A stretch of 64,000 nucleotides of DNA, taken from the NCBI RefSeq assembly GCF_900187065.1, contig NZ_LT906483.1, positions 3,224,001 through 3,288,000 of the forward strand. Reading direction: 5' to 3'. The stretch comes from Mycolicibacterium thermoresistibile. GTDB taxonomy: Bacteria; Actinomycetota; Actinomycetes; Mycobacteriales; Mycobacteriaceae. Of this stretch, positions 51,276 to 60,207 are shown piece by piece; position 1 is the first letter of the stretch; each line of letters begins with the position of its first letter. Below the pieces are notes generated by a model. It saw only the letters and a list, made by a program, of their open reading frames with translations, was not told where the DNA came from and did not search any database. The position numbers and the translations under genes were made by a program.

Positions 51276-52419
51276 GAGCCGCTCCCACACCCGTGCCGAC
51301 CTTTCCGAACGACGGGCTTGCGGTGAGGATCTCCGGACCGGTGTCGGTGATCAGCACCGTGTCCCGGTGCAGCACCGCACCGACGCCCTGCTCCCACACG
51401 TAACCGGTGACCGCCAGCACCACCCCGGCCTCGAGCCGCTCCTGCTCGGCCGTCTTCGCCAGCCGCGGCGTCACGACCGGCGGATCGAACCCGAGCCCGA
51501 GCCCGTGGGCGACCGGCATGGGCGGCAGGGGCTCCCCCGCGGCCTCGTAGGCCGCGAACAGCCCGCTGGTCGCCGCCCCCGGCCGGCAGGCGCCGATCAG
51601 CCGTTCCCACAACGTGTCCGACCGCTCATACAGCTTGCGGACGGCCGAATCGTCTCCGTCACCCACCGGCCAGGTGCGCCCCACCTCCCCGACGTAACCG
51701 TCGGCGAGCACCCCGGCGGCGAAGGTCACCAGATCCCCTTCCTGCACCCGGCCGTCGGTGCGGGCCCGCCGCCAGGGATGCTCACGGGAGGTCACCCAGG
51801 CGACGTCCTGGGTGGCCGGGGTGCTGACCCCGCCGGCCGCCTCGGCCTCCAGCATGATCCCGGCCAGCGTCTTCTCGGTCACTCCCGGACGCAGCTCGGC
51901 GACCGCCGCGGCGACGGCCTGTTCGGCGACCCGCAACGCCGCGCCCAGGGTGCGGACCTCCTCGACAGTCTTGACCCGGCGAGCGGCCCGCATCGCCGGT
52001 TCGGCGTCGACGAGCTCGGCGTTCGGGAAGGCCATCGGCAGCAGTTGCGCGAATGACGGGGTCAGCGCGTCCGTTCCGACGCGACGGGCGGTGTCCGCGC
52101 CGGCGATGCCCCGTAACACCCCGATCAGCGTCATCGGATTCCAGGCCAGCCCGTAGAGGTGGTCGTGCCCGATCTCCTCGGGGATGCCCTCGTCCCAGGT
52201 GCTGTTGAGGTGGATCTCACCGGACCGCAGCATCGCGCACACCGGGCCGAAGGGCCGGGTGCCGGCCACCCACAGTTGCGGCGCGCCGGTGACATAGCGG
52301 ACATTCGCCTGCCGGCCCAGCACCAGGATGTCCAGATCGTGTTCGGCCATCTGGGCCAGCGCCCGGTTGCGGCGGGCGTGGCGCAATGCCCGGTCGTCGG
52401 GCAGGATTTCGGTGCTCAT
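51268..52419 (-). CDS. M24-fold (creatinase/aminopeptidase-P-like) protein without metal ligands
   Basis: The 383-residue protein has the pita-bread fold of M24 enzymes, with an N-terminal creatinase-like domain (about 1-145). Aligned by eye to its neighbour at 52426, four of five metal ligands are changed: Asp to Ala234, Asp to Glu245, Glu to Thr338 and Glu to Arg352; His305 is kept. Creatinase itself works without metal, so a C-N hydrolase or an inactive partner subunit are possible. It overlaps the crotonase gene and follows the other M24 gene after six bases. Confidence 0.85.
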   Translation of the reverse strand: MSTEILPDDRALRHARRNRALAQMAEHDLDILVLGRQANVRYVTGAPQLWVAGTRPFGPVCAMLRSGEIHLNSTWDEGIPEEIGHDHLYGLAWNPMTLIGVLRGIAGADTARRVGTDALTPSFAQLLPMAFPNAELVDAEPAMRAARRVKTVEEVRTLGAALRVAEQAVAAAVAELRPGVTEKTLAGIMLEAEAAGGVSTPATQDVAWVTSREHPWRRARTDGRVQEGDLVTFAAGVLADGYVGEVGRTWPVGDGDDSAVRKLYERSDTLWERLIGACRPGAATSGLFAAYEAAGEPLPPMPVAHGLGLGFDPPVVTPRLAKTAEQERLEAGVVLAVTGYVWEQGVGAVLHRDTVLITDTGPEILTASPSFGKVGTGVGAAHG

Positions 52420-52425
52420 CTCGGC

Positions 52426-53664
52426 CTATCTCCCCACCCCGTACGGGTCGTAGGGGTAATCGGTCAACTGGGTGTAGCCGTCCTCGGTGACGACGATGAT
52501 CTCCTCGCTGCGGTAGCCCCCGGTGCCGTCCTCCCACACCACCGGTTCCAGCACCAGAAGCATGCCGGCGGGGAAGACGAAGTTGTCGTCGAACTCCTCA
52601 CCGAGATCGGTGCCGATCATCGGCATCTCCGCGGCGTTGGTGCCGATCCCGTGGCCGAGGTAGAAGTGCGGCAACCACGGCTTGACCCCGCCGTTGGCAG
52701 CGATGGCCGCCCGGGCCAGATCACCGGACGTGGCCCCCGCCCTGGTGACTTTCAGCACCGCGTCGAGGATCTCCCGCCACTTGAAGAACTGGTCGTGCTG
52801 GCGGTCGGTCAGATCTTCGCCGACCACCCAGGTCCGGCCGAAGTCCGAGCAGTAGCCGCCGTAGGAGATGCTGACATCGGTCCACAGCACGTCACCGGCG
52901 GACAGTTCGCGTTCGGTGGTCAGCAACGGCAGGGCGAGGTCGCCGTGTGTGGTCCACATGCCCTCCGCCCTGGTCGACGGCATCACCTGCCAGATGGCCT
53001 CGAGCATGTTGGTGGTGGCGCCGAGTTCGAAGGCCCGCCGCACGAACTGTCCGGACAGGTCGATCTGGCGCACCCCCGGCGCCAGCGACCTCTGGACGTC
53101 GACGACCGCCTCCTCGGTGATCCGGCAGGCCCGCCGGACACAGGCGATCTGATCCGGGGTCTTGACCAGTTTGGCGGTGCTCACCACCGGGCCGGCGTCC
53201 TGCGGCGGGGTCGCGAACAGCCGGTCGTGGGCCCGCCTCATCGCACCGGTCAGCTCGTCCACCGCGACCACCGCGCCGGGTGTGATCAGTCCGGACAGGA
53301 TGCGGCCGAATTCCTCGACGCCCTCATCGAATTCCAGATACAGCGGCGGATGCACATGGTCGGCGGGCACCTCGGTGTCGAAGGCCGACCCCTCCCGGAA
53401 CGGCAGGAACAGGTGCGGGTGCTCGTCGTCGGCCAACACCACCGCCACCGGGCGTTCGACATGGGACAGTCCGGCGTCGAGGAACGGCCAGCTCGCCCCG
53501 GTCGCATAGACCACGTTGCCGTTGTTGAGCAACACCAGCGCGTCGACGCCCTTGTCCTTCATCGTCTCCCGCAGGCGGGCGCCGACCTCGGCGTACATCC
53601 GGCCGCGGTCGGGTTCGTCCGGGATTCGCAGCCCGGTGTCGGCGGTGTCCAGAGATGTGGTCAT
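52426..53664 (-). CDS. M24 metallopeptidase-like protein (Xaa-Pro dipeptidase family), metal site intact
   Basis: The 412-residue protein has the M24 ligands Asp263, Asp274, His338, Glu373 and Glu387 (TDVSI, CSDFGRTW, LGHGIG, LEPVV, YRSEE), and an N-terminal creatinase-like domain. Family members hydrolyse Xaa-Pro bonds or small C-N substrates. It is in an operon of CoA-ester enzymes, so the substrate may be an amide or a related pathway compound instead of a peptide. ATG at 53664 overlaps the amidohydrolase stop (ATGA). Confidence 0.9.
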   Translation of the reverse strand: MTTSLDTADTGLRIPDEPDRGRMYAEVGARLRETMKDKGVDALVLLNNGNVVYATGASWPFLDAGLSHVERPVAVVLADDEHPHLFLPFREGSAFDTEVPADHVHPPLYLEFDEGVEEFGRILSGLITPGAVVAVDELTGAMRRAHDRLFATPPQDAGPVVSTAKLVKTPDQIACVRRACRITEEAVVDVQRSLAPGVRQIDLSGQFVRRAFELGATTNMLEAIWQVMPSTRAEGMWTTHGDLALPLLTTERELSAGDVLWTDVSISYGGYCSDFGRTWVVGEDLTDRQHDQFFKWREILDAVLKVTRAGATSGDLARAAIAANGGVKPWLPHFYLGHGIGTNAAEMPMIGTDLGEEFDDNFVFPAGMLLVLEPVVWEDGTGGYRSEEIIVVTEDGYTQLTDYPYDPYGVGR

Positions 53665-54836
53665 TCGGCGATACCCAGGAATCGTTGGATGTTGGTGCTG
53701 ACGATCTTGACGGCGTTCTCCGGCCCGACCGCCTGCACCACGGCGGCCAGCGACTTCTCGGAGTACCCGTAGGTGGACTCGTTGTGCGGATAGTCACTGG
53801 ACCAGAACACGTTGTCGACGCCGATCCGGTCGATCAGTTCGAGCCCGAGCGGGTCCACCATGAACGACGCGCTCATGTGGTTGTCCCAGTAGTGCCGGAT
53901 GTCGTGCTGCAGTTCGTGGTTGAACATGTGCCGGTAGGACGCCAGCAGGTGTTCGGCATCCTGCAGCGCGGTGGGCACCCAGGCGATACCGCCCTCGAAC
54001 CAGCCGATCCTCAGACCGGGATGGCGGTCGAGGATTCCGGAGAAGACGTACTTGGAGAACTGCTCGCGGAACGAGTCGACGTTGACCATCATCCCGACCA
54101 CCACGCTGTTGTGCTCACACGGCGTTTTCGGCGGGGTCTCCCCGATGTGGTGGGTGACGGGCAGGCCGGCCTCCTCGATCTCGTCCCAGACCGGGTCCAT
54201 GGCGCGGCTGCCGTAGTCGTAGATGTTGCCGTCGTCGTCCTTGCCTGGGTTCAGCGGCAGCAGGAACGTCTTGAGCCCCAGCGATTTCAGTTGCTCGAGG
54301 GTGCTGCGGGTGCCCTTGGGGTCCCACCAGTTGATCAGCCCGACACCGTAGAAGTGTCCATTGGAGCGGTCCTGCAGATCGGCGATGTGCTCGTTGTAGA
54401 TCCGGAACACCCGTTCGCGCAGCGCCTTGTCCGGGTAGTGGAACAACGCCAGCACCGCGTTGGGGAAGGCCAGTTCCCTGGTGATCCCGTCCTCGGCGAG
54501 TTCTTGCACCCGGGCCTCGATGTTGTTGGTCGCAGCACCGGCCAGATCGTCGTACTGCATCAGGACGCGGCCGAAATCGCCTCCGACCCAGGACTTTCCC
54601 TTCATCCCGACCATATAGGCGCCGTCCTCGTACCAGATCCGCGGTGCGGCGCCCTTGAGGTCGTCGGGGAAGCGTTCGTAGAAGATGTCCTCGGCCACCG
54701 AGATGTGGTTGTCGGCGGAGAACACCTCGGTCCCGGCGGGCAGGCCGAGCTCGGTGACGTCGCGTGGGGCGCGGCCACGCCGGTTCTTGGGGGCGCCGTA
54801 CCCTTCGGCCGGGTACACCAGGGTGGGGGTGGACAT
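53661..54836 (-). CDS. Amidohydrolase-2-type metal-dependent hydrolase
   Basis: The 391-residue protein has FSADNHISVAEDIF (about 38-51), THHIGETPP near 230 and WSSDYPHNES near 343, the metal-binding pattern of the amidohydrolase/decarboxylase family. It resembles the protein at 31646 in these motifs. The ATG at 54836 or the GTG just before it (54839) are possible starts; GGAG lies upstream. It is followed in the operon by the M24 pair and preceded by the P450, so a ring-opening or decarboxylation step is plausible. Confidence 0.88.
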   Translation of the reverse strand: MSTPTLVYPAEGYGAPKNRRGRAPRDVTELGLPAGTEVFSADNHISVAEDIFYERFPDDLKGAAPRIWYEDGAYMVGMKGKSWVGGDFGRVLMQYDDLAGAATNNIEARVQELAEDGITRELAFPNAVLALFHYPDKALRERVFRIYNEHIADLQDRSNGHFYGVGLINWWDPKGTRSTLEQLKSLGLKTFLLPLNPGKDDDGNIYDYGSRAMDPVWDEIEEAGLPVTHHIGETPPKTPCEHNSVVVGMMVNVDSFREQFSKYVFSGILDRHPGLRIGWFEGGIAWVPTALQDAEHLLASYRHMFNHELQHDIRHYWDNHMSASFMVDPLGLELIDRIGVDNVFWSSDYPHNESTYGYSEKSLAAVVQAVGPENAVKIVSTNIQRFLGIAE

Positions 54837-54870
54837 CACGGGAACTCCAATCGGGCTGTAGCGGAGAGGA

Positions 54871-56118
54871 TCACCAGGTCACCGGCAGCTCGTAGACCCC
54901 GTAGGCGAGCCGGTCGTGCTTGAACGGGATCTCGTCGATCGTGGTGGCCAGCTTCAACGTCGGGATGCGCCGCAGCAGCGTCGGGAACACGATCTGCAGT
55001 TCGGCGCGCGCGAGCTGCATGCCGACGCACTGGTGCCGACCGTAGCCGAAACCGAGCTGCGGCGCGTCCGAACGCTGCAGATCCAGCCGGTCGGGCTCGG
55101 GGAAGGTGGCCGGATCCCAGTTCGCCGGCGCGAGATCGAGGATGATGCCCTCCCCGGCGCGGATGGTCTCCCCGGCGATCTCGATGTCCTCGACGGCGAC
55201 GCGGCGCTGTCCGTTCTGGATGATCGACAGGTACCGCATCAGTTCCTCGATGGCGGTGGCGATCGCCTTGGGATCCTCGGCGCTGCGCAGGAAGTCGGCC
55301 TGTTCCGGATGCTCCAGCAGTGCCAGCACACCCAGCCCGATCATGTTCGCGGTGGTCTCGTGGCCGGCGATCAAAAGCCCGGTGCCCAGCTGGGCGGCCT
55401 CCTTGACGTCGATCTCGCCGGCCTTCACCCGCTCGGCCAGATCCGACACCGCATCCTCGGCCGGATTCTGCATCTTGGCCTCGACGAGCTTGATCAGATA
55501 CTGCGACAGGCTCATCCCCTTGGACATGTTGTCCTCGGCCTTGGCGTACCGGTCCAGACCCCTGTTGGCGTGTTCCTGGAAGAACTCGGCGTCCTCATAA
55601 GGCACCCCGAGCATCTCGCTGATCACCAGCGACGGCACCGGCAGCGCCAGGGCGGTGACCAGGTCGGCCGGCTTCGGCCCGGCCAGGATCTTGTCGATGT
55701 GGTCGTCGGTGATCTTCTGGATCGCCGGCCGCAGTCCCTCGACGCGCTTGAAGGTGAACGGCTTGGACAGCATCCGGCGGAACTTGGTGTGCTCCTCGGC
55801 GTCGGTGGTGAACACCGAGCGGGGACGCTTGTAGATGGTGGACCGCATCATCTCGTTCCAGTGCGGGAACCCGGGCCTGCGGTCGTCCACGCTGACCCGC
55901 GAGTCCGCGAACAGCGCGCGCGCCGTCTCGTACCCGGTGACCAGCCACGGGGTGCTGCCGTCCCAGATCCGCACCCGCGACAGCGGTTTGGCCGCGGCCA
56001 GTTCCATCACCCCCGGGGGCGGGGCGAACGGGCACCGGCCGTCCCGCTCCATCGGGTACTCCGGGATGGCCGCGGTGGCGTCGGCGTCGGTTCCGGTCAA
56101 CGTGTCGGACACATTCAC
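54871..56118 (-). CDS. Cytochrome P450, coupled to ferredoxin
   Basis: The 415-residue protein has the I-helix AGHETT (251-256), the ExxR pair Glu292/Arg295 and the haem loop FGYGRHQCVGMQLA with Cys364. It looks like the CYP105-type group of actinobacterial P450s. GTG at 56118 overlaps the ferredoxin stop (GTGA), so electron donor and oxidase are made together; GTG at 56112 is an alternative start. A longer in-frame reading to 56283 is antisense-like noise. The substrate is unknown. Confidence 0.94.
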   Translation of the reverse strand: MNVSDTLTGTDADATAAIPEYPMERDGRCPFAPPPGVMELAAAKPLSRVRIWDGSTPWLVTGYETARALFADSRVSVDDRRPGFPHWNEMMRSTIYKRPRSVFTTDAEEHTKFRRMLSKPFTFKRVEGLRPAIQKITDDHIDKILAGPKPADLVTALALPVPSLVISEMLGVPYEDAEFFQEHANRGLDRYAKAEDNMSKGMSLSQYLIKLVEAKMQNPAEDAVSDLAERVKAGEIDVKEAAQLGTGLLIAGHETTANMIGLGVLALLEHPEQADFLRSAEDPKAIATAIEELMRYLSIIQNGQRRVAVEDIEIAGETIRAGEGIILDLAPANWDPATFPEPDRLDLQRSDAPQLGFGYGRHQCVGMQLARAELQIVFPTLLRRIPTLKLATTIDEIPFKHDRLAYGVYELPVTW

Positions 56119-56309
56119 TCCTCGATCTGGATGGCCTGCGCCGGACAGGCCGCCGCGGCGTTTCGGACGTTCTGGTACAGCTCGGGCGCGGGATCGTCGT
56201 TCAGCAGCACGACGACACCGTCCTCGTCGCGCTGGTCGAACACCTCCGCGGCGTTGAGCACGCACTGGCCCGACGACACGCACTTGTCTTGATCAACAAC
56301 GATTCTCAT
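56115..56309 (-). CDS. Small 3Fe-4S ferredoxin
   Basis: The 64-residue protein has the pattern C-x5-C (Cys10 and Cys16 in CVSSGQC) and a last CPAQAI near 55, in which the second Cys position is a Ser. This is the layout of [3Fe-4S] ferredoxins that feed bacterial P450s. Its stop overlaps the P450 start. ATG at 56309 has AGG very close upstream. It is 42 bases after the TetR gene on the same strand, so all three may share a transcript. Confidence 0.93.
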   Translation of the reverse strand: MRIVVDQDKCVSSGQCVLNAAEVFDQRDEDGVVVLLNDDPAPELYQNVRNAAAACPAQAIQIEE

Positions 56310-56351
56310 CCTGGGCCGCTTTCTCGACGCAGCTTCTGTTCCGGGTGGTTC

Positions 56352-57029
56352 TCATTGGGGCGGCTCCGTGACCGGGGCCCGCCACAGGCCGACGATCGCG
56401 TCGATGAGCCCGTTGCCGACGGCCTGCCAGGAGGCCCGTGGTACCGGGTCCCCCTCGGCGAAGGCGCGCTCGAAATCCGCGCAGGTGTGCATCAACAGGT
56501 TGCGCGCCATGATGTTGCGTTCGACGACCACGGCGGCGGGCAGGTCGGGCAGGCAGCGGGTGATGCCCTCGACGACGCGCACCAGCGCCGGGGAGGCCAA
56601 CGCGTCCTTGACCACGATCTTCTGATACGCGGGATCGGCCAGCGCCTGTGCGGCGAACCGGGCGTACCAGGTGGGGTTGCCGAGTTGGTGCAGATGTTCG
56701 GTCAGCGAGCACACCAGGCAGGCCACCCAGTCGCGCAGGTCGGTGGAGTCTCCGGTCTCGGCCACCATCTTCTCCAGCAGCCGTTCGATCTCCACCCGGT
56801 GCTTCTGCTCGATGGCCCGGACCAGATCGGTCTTGGTGCCGAAGTGATAGCCCACCGCGGCGTTGTTGCCCTGGCCGGCGGCCTCGCTGACCTGCCGGTT
56901 GGACACCGCGAACATGCCGCGTTCGGCGTACAACCGTTCGGCCGCCTTGAGAATCGCCTCCTGCGTACTGCTGGCCCGGTCGGCCCGTACGGTCCTGGCT
57001 GCGGTCACCCCTTCAGTGAACTGCACCAC
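56352..57029 (-). CDS. TetR-family regulator of the P450 operon
   Basis: The 225-residue protein has a TetR DNA-binding domain (about 23-70: ERGMFAVSNRQVSEAAGQGNNAAVGYHF is split by the turn) and a helical ligand domain. The GTG at 57029 is the first start; an in-frame GTG at 57008 is an alternative. It lies just upstream of the ferredoxin-P450 operon and is divergent from an alpha/beta hydrolase gene, with a strong palindrome at 57035-57056 in the spacer. Confidence 0.9.
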   Translation of the reverse strand: MVQFTEGVTAARTVRADRASSTQEAILKAAERLYAERGMFAVSNRQVSEAAGQGNNAAVGYHFGTKTDLVRAIEQKHRVEIERLLEKMVAETGDSTDLRDWVACLVCSLTEHLHQLGNPTWYARFAAQALADPAYQKIVVKDALASPALVRVVEGITRCLPDLPAAVVVERNIMARNLLMHTCADFERAFAEGDPVPRASWQAVGNGLIDAIVGLWRAPVTEPPQ

Positions 57030-57034
57030 ACCGA

Positions 57035-57056
57035 TTAAGTCAAGCGATTGATTTAA
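57035..57056. promoter_or_regulatory. Candidate TetR operator, 22-bp inverted repeat
   Basis: TTAAGTCAA (57035-57043) and TTGATTTAA (57048-57056) pair in eight of nine positions around GCGA. It is the only AT-rich stretch nearby and lies in the 38-bp spacer between the TetR gene at 57029 and the hydrolase at 57068. It should overlap both promoters, so one regulator could control both directions. Confidence 0.65.
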
Positions 57057-57067
57057 CTTTACCGGCG

Positions 57068-57961
57068 ATGTCGCCCGCCCCTGGTGTGGTACATCTGCGG
57101 AATGGATCGAAACTGTTGTGCAGAACGTTGATCCGGTCGCGGTTCACCGACCAGTCCGGCGTCCGCATCCACTACCTCGAGCACGACCTTGAGGTGGCCG
57201 GAGCGGACACCGGTGGCCCGGTCGGGACGTCGGAGGCACCCGTCGTGTTCGTGCCCGGGATGACCGACACGGCGGAGGACTACGCCGAGGTGCTGCCGTT
57301 GTTCGGCCGCCGCGCGGTGGTACCGGATCTGCGGGGGCACGGCCGCAGCGAGGCCCCGCCGCCCGGCTCCAGCCTGATCGACCACGACCTGACGGCCCTG
57401 TGCGGCGACGTCGGCGCGGTGATCGACGCCGTCACCGCCGGGCCGGTCCACCTGGTGACGTTCTCGCGGGGCACCTCGGCGGCGATCGCCTGGGCGCTGC
57501 GGTATCCGGATCGGGTGCGGTCGCTGGCCATCGGGGATTACGCACCGGAGGAACGGGTGGTGCCCGACGATGCGGTGCGGCACCTGCTGAACGGCCGCTG
57601 GCGGGGCACCCCGGTGCGCGAGCGTCTCGATGTGCCCGCAGCGCGGCAGATGTTCCGGGCGGCCCGCAACCGCTCGTTCTGGGAGGCGCTCGCCCGGATG
57701 CGACTGCCGTTGCTCGTGGTGCGCAGCCACCACAGCGCGCTCATCGACGACCAACGGTGGGCCCGGTACCACCGGACGTTCCCGACCGCACGGCTCATCG
57801 AGTTCCCCGACTCCCCGCACGACATCTTCCGCCCGGACCGGGGCAGGTTCCCGCGGTTGGTGCGCGATCACGCCGACCGGGCCGATCGCGCGTATCACTC
57901 ATTCGGCGTGGGACTTACGGGCGATGACCTTCCCGGCCACGGTGCCGCCGTCGATCGGTAG
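57068..57961 (+). CDS. Alpha/beta hydrolase with a terminal overlap
   Basis: The 297-residue protein has the alpha/beta-hydrolase fold: VFVPGMTDT (oxyanion region, about 60-68), PDLRGHGRSE, the nucleophile Ser in HLVTFSRGTSA (about 139-149), and a His in DSPHDIF near 256-262. The first Gly of GxSxG is Thr. The ATG at 57068 has no clear ribosome-binding site; GTG at 57086 is an alternative. The frame runs 63 bases into the convergent SDR gene, so an original stop may have been lost. The C-terminal part after RFPRLVRDHADRA looks unnatural. Confidence 0.82.
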   Translation: MSPAPGVVHLRNGSKLLCRTLIRSRFTDQSGVRIHYLEHDLEVAGADTGGPVGTSEAPVVFVPGMTDTAEDYAEVLPLFGRRAVVPDLRGHGRSEAPPPGSSLIDHDLTALCGDVGAVIDAVTAGPVHLVTFSRGTSAAIAWALRYPDRVRSLAIGDYAPEERVVPDDAVRHLLNGRWRGTPVRERLDVPAARQMFRAARNRSFWEALARMRLPLLVVRSHHSALIDDQRWARYHRTFPTARLIEFPDSPHDIFRPDRGRFPRLVRDHADRADRAYHSFGVGLTGDDLPGHGAAVDR

Positions 57962-58720
57962 CACGGTGCCGGTGACATACCGGGACCGGTCACCGGCGAA
58001 ATACAGCGCCGCCTCGGCGACGTCCTCGACGGTGCCCTCCCGCTTGAGCGGCCGGTCGTCGCGCATCTGCTGACGGATCCTGGCCTCGAAGCGTTCCAGC
58101 CGTTCGAGATCGGCCCCGGTCGCCGATTTACGCACGATCGCGGTGCGGATGTTCCCGGGTGCCAGCGCGTTCACCCGGATCTCGTGGTGTGCCAACTCGA
58201 TCGCCGCGGACTTGGTGAACTGGATGACCGCGGCCTTGGACGCCCGGTAGGTCTGCACACCGCCACCGGCCTGGATGCCGCCGATCGAGGTCAGGTTGAT
58301 GATCGATCCGCCACCGTGTTCGGCCATGTGCCGGGCGGCGTCGCGGGTTCCGGCCATCACGGCCCGCACGTTGATCCGCATGACCCGGTCGAAATCCGCC
58401 AGGTCGTCGTCGAGGAGACTGCGGTGCATGGTGCCGGAGATCCCGGCGTTGTTGACCATGACGTGCAATCCGCCGAACCGCTCGACCGCGGTGGACACCA
58501 GCCCGCTGACCTGGTCGAGGTCGGCCACATCGGCCTCGACGAACTCCGCGTCGGCACCGAGTTCGGCGGCCAGTTTCGCGCCGTTCCCGGTGTCCACGTC
58601 GCCGATCAGCACCTTGGCGCCCTCGGCGACGAACCGGCGGGCCAGTCCGGCGCCGAGACCCGCTGCGCCGCCGGTGACCACGGCAACCTTGCCGGCCAAT
58701 TCCCCTGCCCGTTCCGTCAC
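57899..58720 (-). CDS. Short-chain dehydrogenase/reductase
   Basis: The 273-residue SDR has TGGAAGLGAGLARRF (about 17-31), NNAGISG near 91-97, the catalytic YRASKAA near 163-169 and YVTGTVLPIDGG. GTG at 58720 overlaps the stop of the alpha/beta hydrolase (GTGA). It ends the minus operon coming from 64000, and its last 63 bases overlap the convergent hydrolase gene at 57068. Likely acts on a hydroxy or keto intermediate. Confidence 0.9.
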   Translation of the reverse strand: MTERAGELAGKVAVVTGGAAGLGAGLARRFVAEGAKVLIGDVDTGNGAKLAAELGADAEFVEADVADLDQVSGLVSTAVERFGGLHVMVNNAGISGTMHRSLLDDDLADFDRVMRINVRAVMAGTRDAARHMAEHGGGSIINLTSIGGIQAGGGVQTYRASKAAVIQFTKSAAIELAHHEIRVNALAPGNIRTAIVRKSATGADLERLERFEARIRQQMRDDRPLKREGTVEDVAEAALYFAGDRSRYVTGTVLPIDGGTVAGKVIARKSHAE

Positions 58721-59568
58721 CTCGTCGCCACCTCTCGGTCCCGTGTGTTCACCGTGGTCAGGAAGTCCAGCAGCAGTTCGTTGACCGCCGCGGGTTGTTC
58801 GATCTGCGGGCAGTGTCCGGCGTCGGCGATCACCGCCGACCGGGCGTCGGGGATCTGCGCCGCGATGTCGGCCGCCCACCCCGGCGGCAACAGTTTGTCG
58901 CCGGCGCCCTCCACGATGAGCGTCGGCACGCCGATCCGGTGATAGGCCCGCGCTGCCGACGGCGCTGCGGGCGGCTCCAGGCCGGGACGCCGAAACCGTG
59001 CTGCCGCCAACGTCTCCCACGCGCCGGGCAGAATGCTGGACTCGTACCGTCGCCGCACGTAGGCGTCGTCGGCCGGAAAGGCCGGGTCGAAGAACAGGGC
59101 GGTGACGATCCTGCGCATGGCGGGCTCGGTGGCGTCGTAGTCGTACAGCGCCGCCATGTGTTCGTTGCGCTGGATCTCGCCGCCGCCGCAGATCGCGACC
59201 AGGCTGCGCATCGGCAGCCGCGGCGCCGGCGAGGTGGCGTCGACCAGGAGGTTGATCGCGCCCATCGAGTTCCCGACGAAGTGCGCGGATTCGATTCCGA
59301 GCAGCGCGCAGAGCCGGGCGATGTGCCGGATCCGCATCCCGCGTCCGTCGACGAAGTCGATGACCTTGGCCGAATGGCCGAAGCCGAGCATGTCCGGTGC
59401 GATCACCCGGTAGTACCCGGCGAGCGCGTCGATGTTGCGCTCCCAGCCCAGTTCCGCGCTGGCGCCGAACTCGCCGCCGTGCAGCAGCACCAGGGGATCA
59501 CCACTGCCCGCTTCCAGGTAGCTGGTGGCGAGCCCGTCCACGACGATGGTTCTGCGGTCGAATGTCAC
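58717..59568 (-). CDS. Alpha/beta hydrolase (MhpC/HsaD-like C-C hydrolase type)
   Basis: The 283-residue protein has LVLLHGGEFGASAE (oxyanion region), the nucleophile in GNSMGA (Ser near 100), an Asp in EGAGDKLLP and a His in DAGHCPQIEQP. This pattern fits meta-cleavage-product hydrolases, which cut C-C bonds of opened rings. There is a ten-base gap after the FMN reductase. With the cyclase and the LLM enzyme in the same operon, a role in ring-opened intermediates is reasonable. Confidence 0.9.
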   Translation of the reverse strand: MTFDRRTIVVDGLATSYLEAGSGDPLVLLHGGEFGASAELGWERNIDALAGYYRVIAPDMLGFGHSAKVIDFVDGRGMRIRHIARLCALLGIESAHFVGNSMGAINLLVDATSPAPRLPMRSLVAICGGGEIQRNEHMAALYDYDATEPAMRRIVTALFFDPAFPADDAYVRRRYESSILPGAWETLAAARFRRPGLEPPAAPSAARAYHRIGVPTLIVEGAGDKLLPPGWAADIAAQIPDARSAVIADAGHCPQIEQPAAVNELLLDFLTTVNTRDREVATR

Positions 59569-59579
59569 CTGAGCTCCTG

Positions 59580-60200
59580 CTATCGGGTCTCGTGGCAGCC
59601 GGCCCGGGCGCGGGCGAACGTGAGCACCTGACCGGCCAGCAGTTCGAGCTGATCGCGCACCGACTCATCGATCAGTTCACCGGCGGCGTCCCAGATCTGA
59701 TCCGCAGAGTTGATGGCCACCCCCAGCGGTGTCGGCCAGGCCCGCAGGGCGTGGCCGATGACCCGCAGCTGACCGAGCGTGCTGACCGCCGCCTGCCAGC
59801 CGTACGCGCAGCTGATGCACCCCCACGGGGTGTTGTCCAGATAGACCCGCGGGTCCTCGCGCAGATCCTCGATGTAGTCCAGGGCGTTCTTCACCAGCCC
59901 CGAGATCGCCCCGTGGTAGCCGGGCGAACCGACGATCACCGCGTCGGCGCTGCGCAACGCGCCCACCAGCGCCAGTGCCTTCGGGGTGCGCTCCAGCGAG
60001 TGCGGCGCGTACATCGGCAGGTCGAGGTCGGGTCCGGCGAACAGCCGGCTGCGCCCACCCTGCCGCTCCACCGAGCCCAGGCAGTACCGCAGCGCCCGCT
60101 CGGTCGACGAATCGGATCGCAGCGTGCCACCCAGACCGACCACCAGCGGTCCGCTTCCCGCCGCGGCGCCGGCATCCGCCGATGAAGGTCCTGCTGTCAT
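59580..60200 (-). CDS. NAD(P)H-dependent FMN reductase-like flavoprotein
   Basis: The 206-residue protein has a flavodoxin-like fold with GLGGTLRSDSSTERAL (about 23-38), SPGYHGAISGLVKNALDYIEDL split over about 92-112, typical of SsuE/MsuE-type reductases. These deliver reduced FMN to LLM-class monooxygenases. The LLM gene at 62051 is two genes upstream in the same operon, so they may act together. The start at 60200 is seven bases after the cyclase stop. Confidence 0.9.
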   Translation of the reverse strand: MTAGPSSADAGAAAGSGPLVVGLGGTLRSDSSTERALRYCLGSVERQGGRSRLFAGPDLDLPMYAPHSLERTPKALALVGALRSADAVIVGSPGYHGAISGLVKNALDYIEDLREDPRVYLDNTPWGCISCAYGWQAAVSTLGQLRVIGHALRAWPTPLGVAINSADQIWDAAGELIDESVRDQLELLAGQVLTFARARAGCHETR

Positions 60201-60207
60201 ATCGTCC

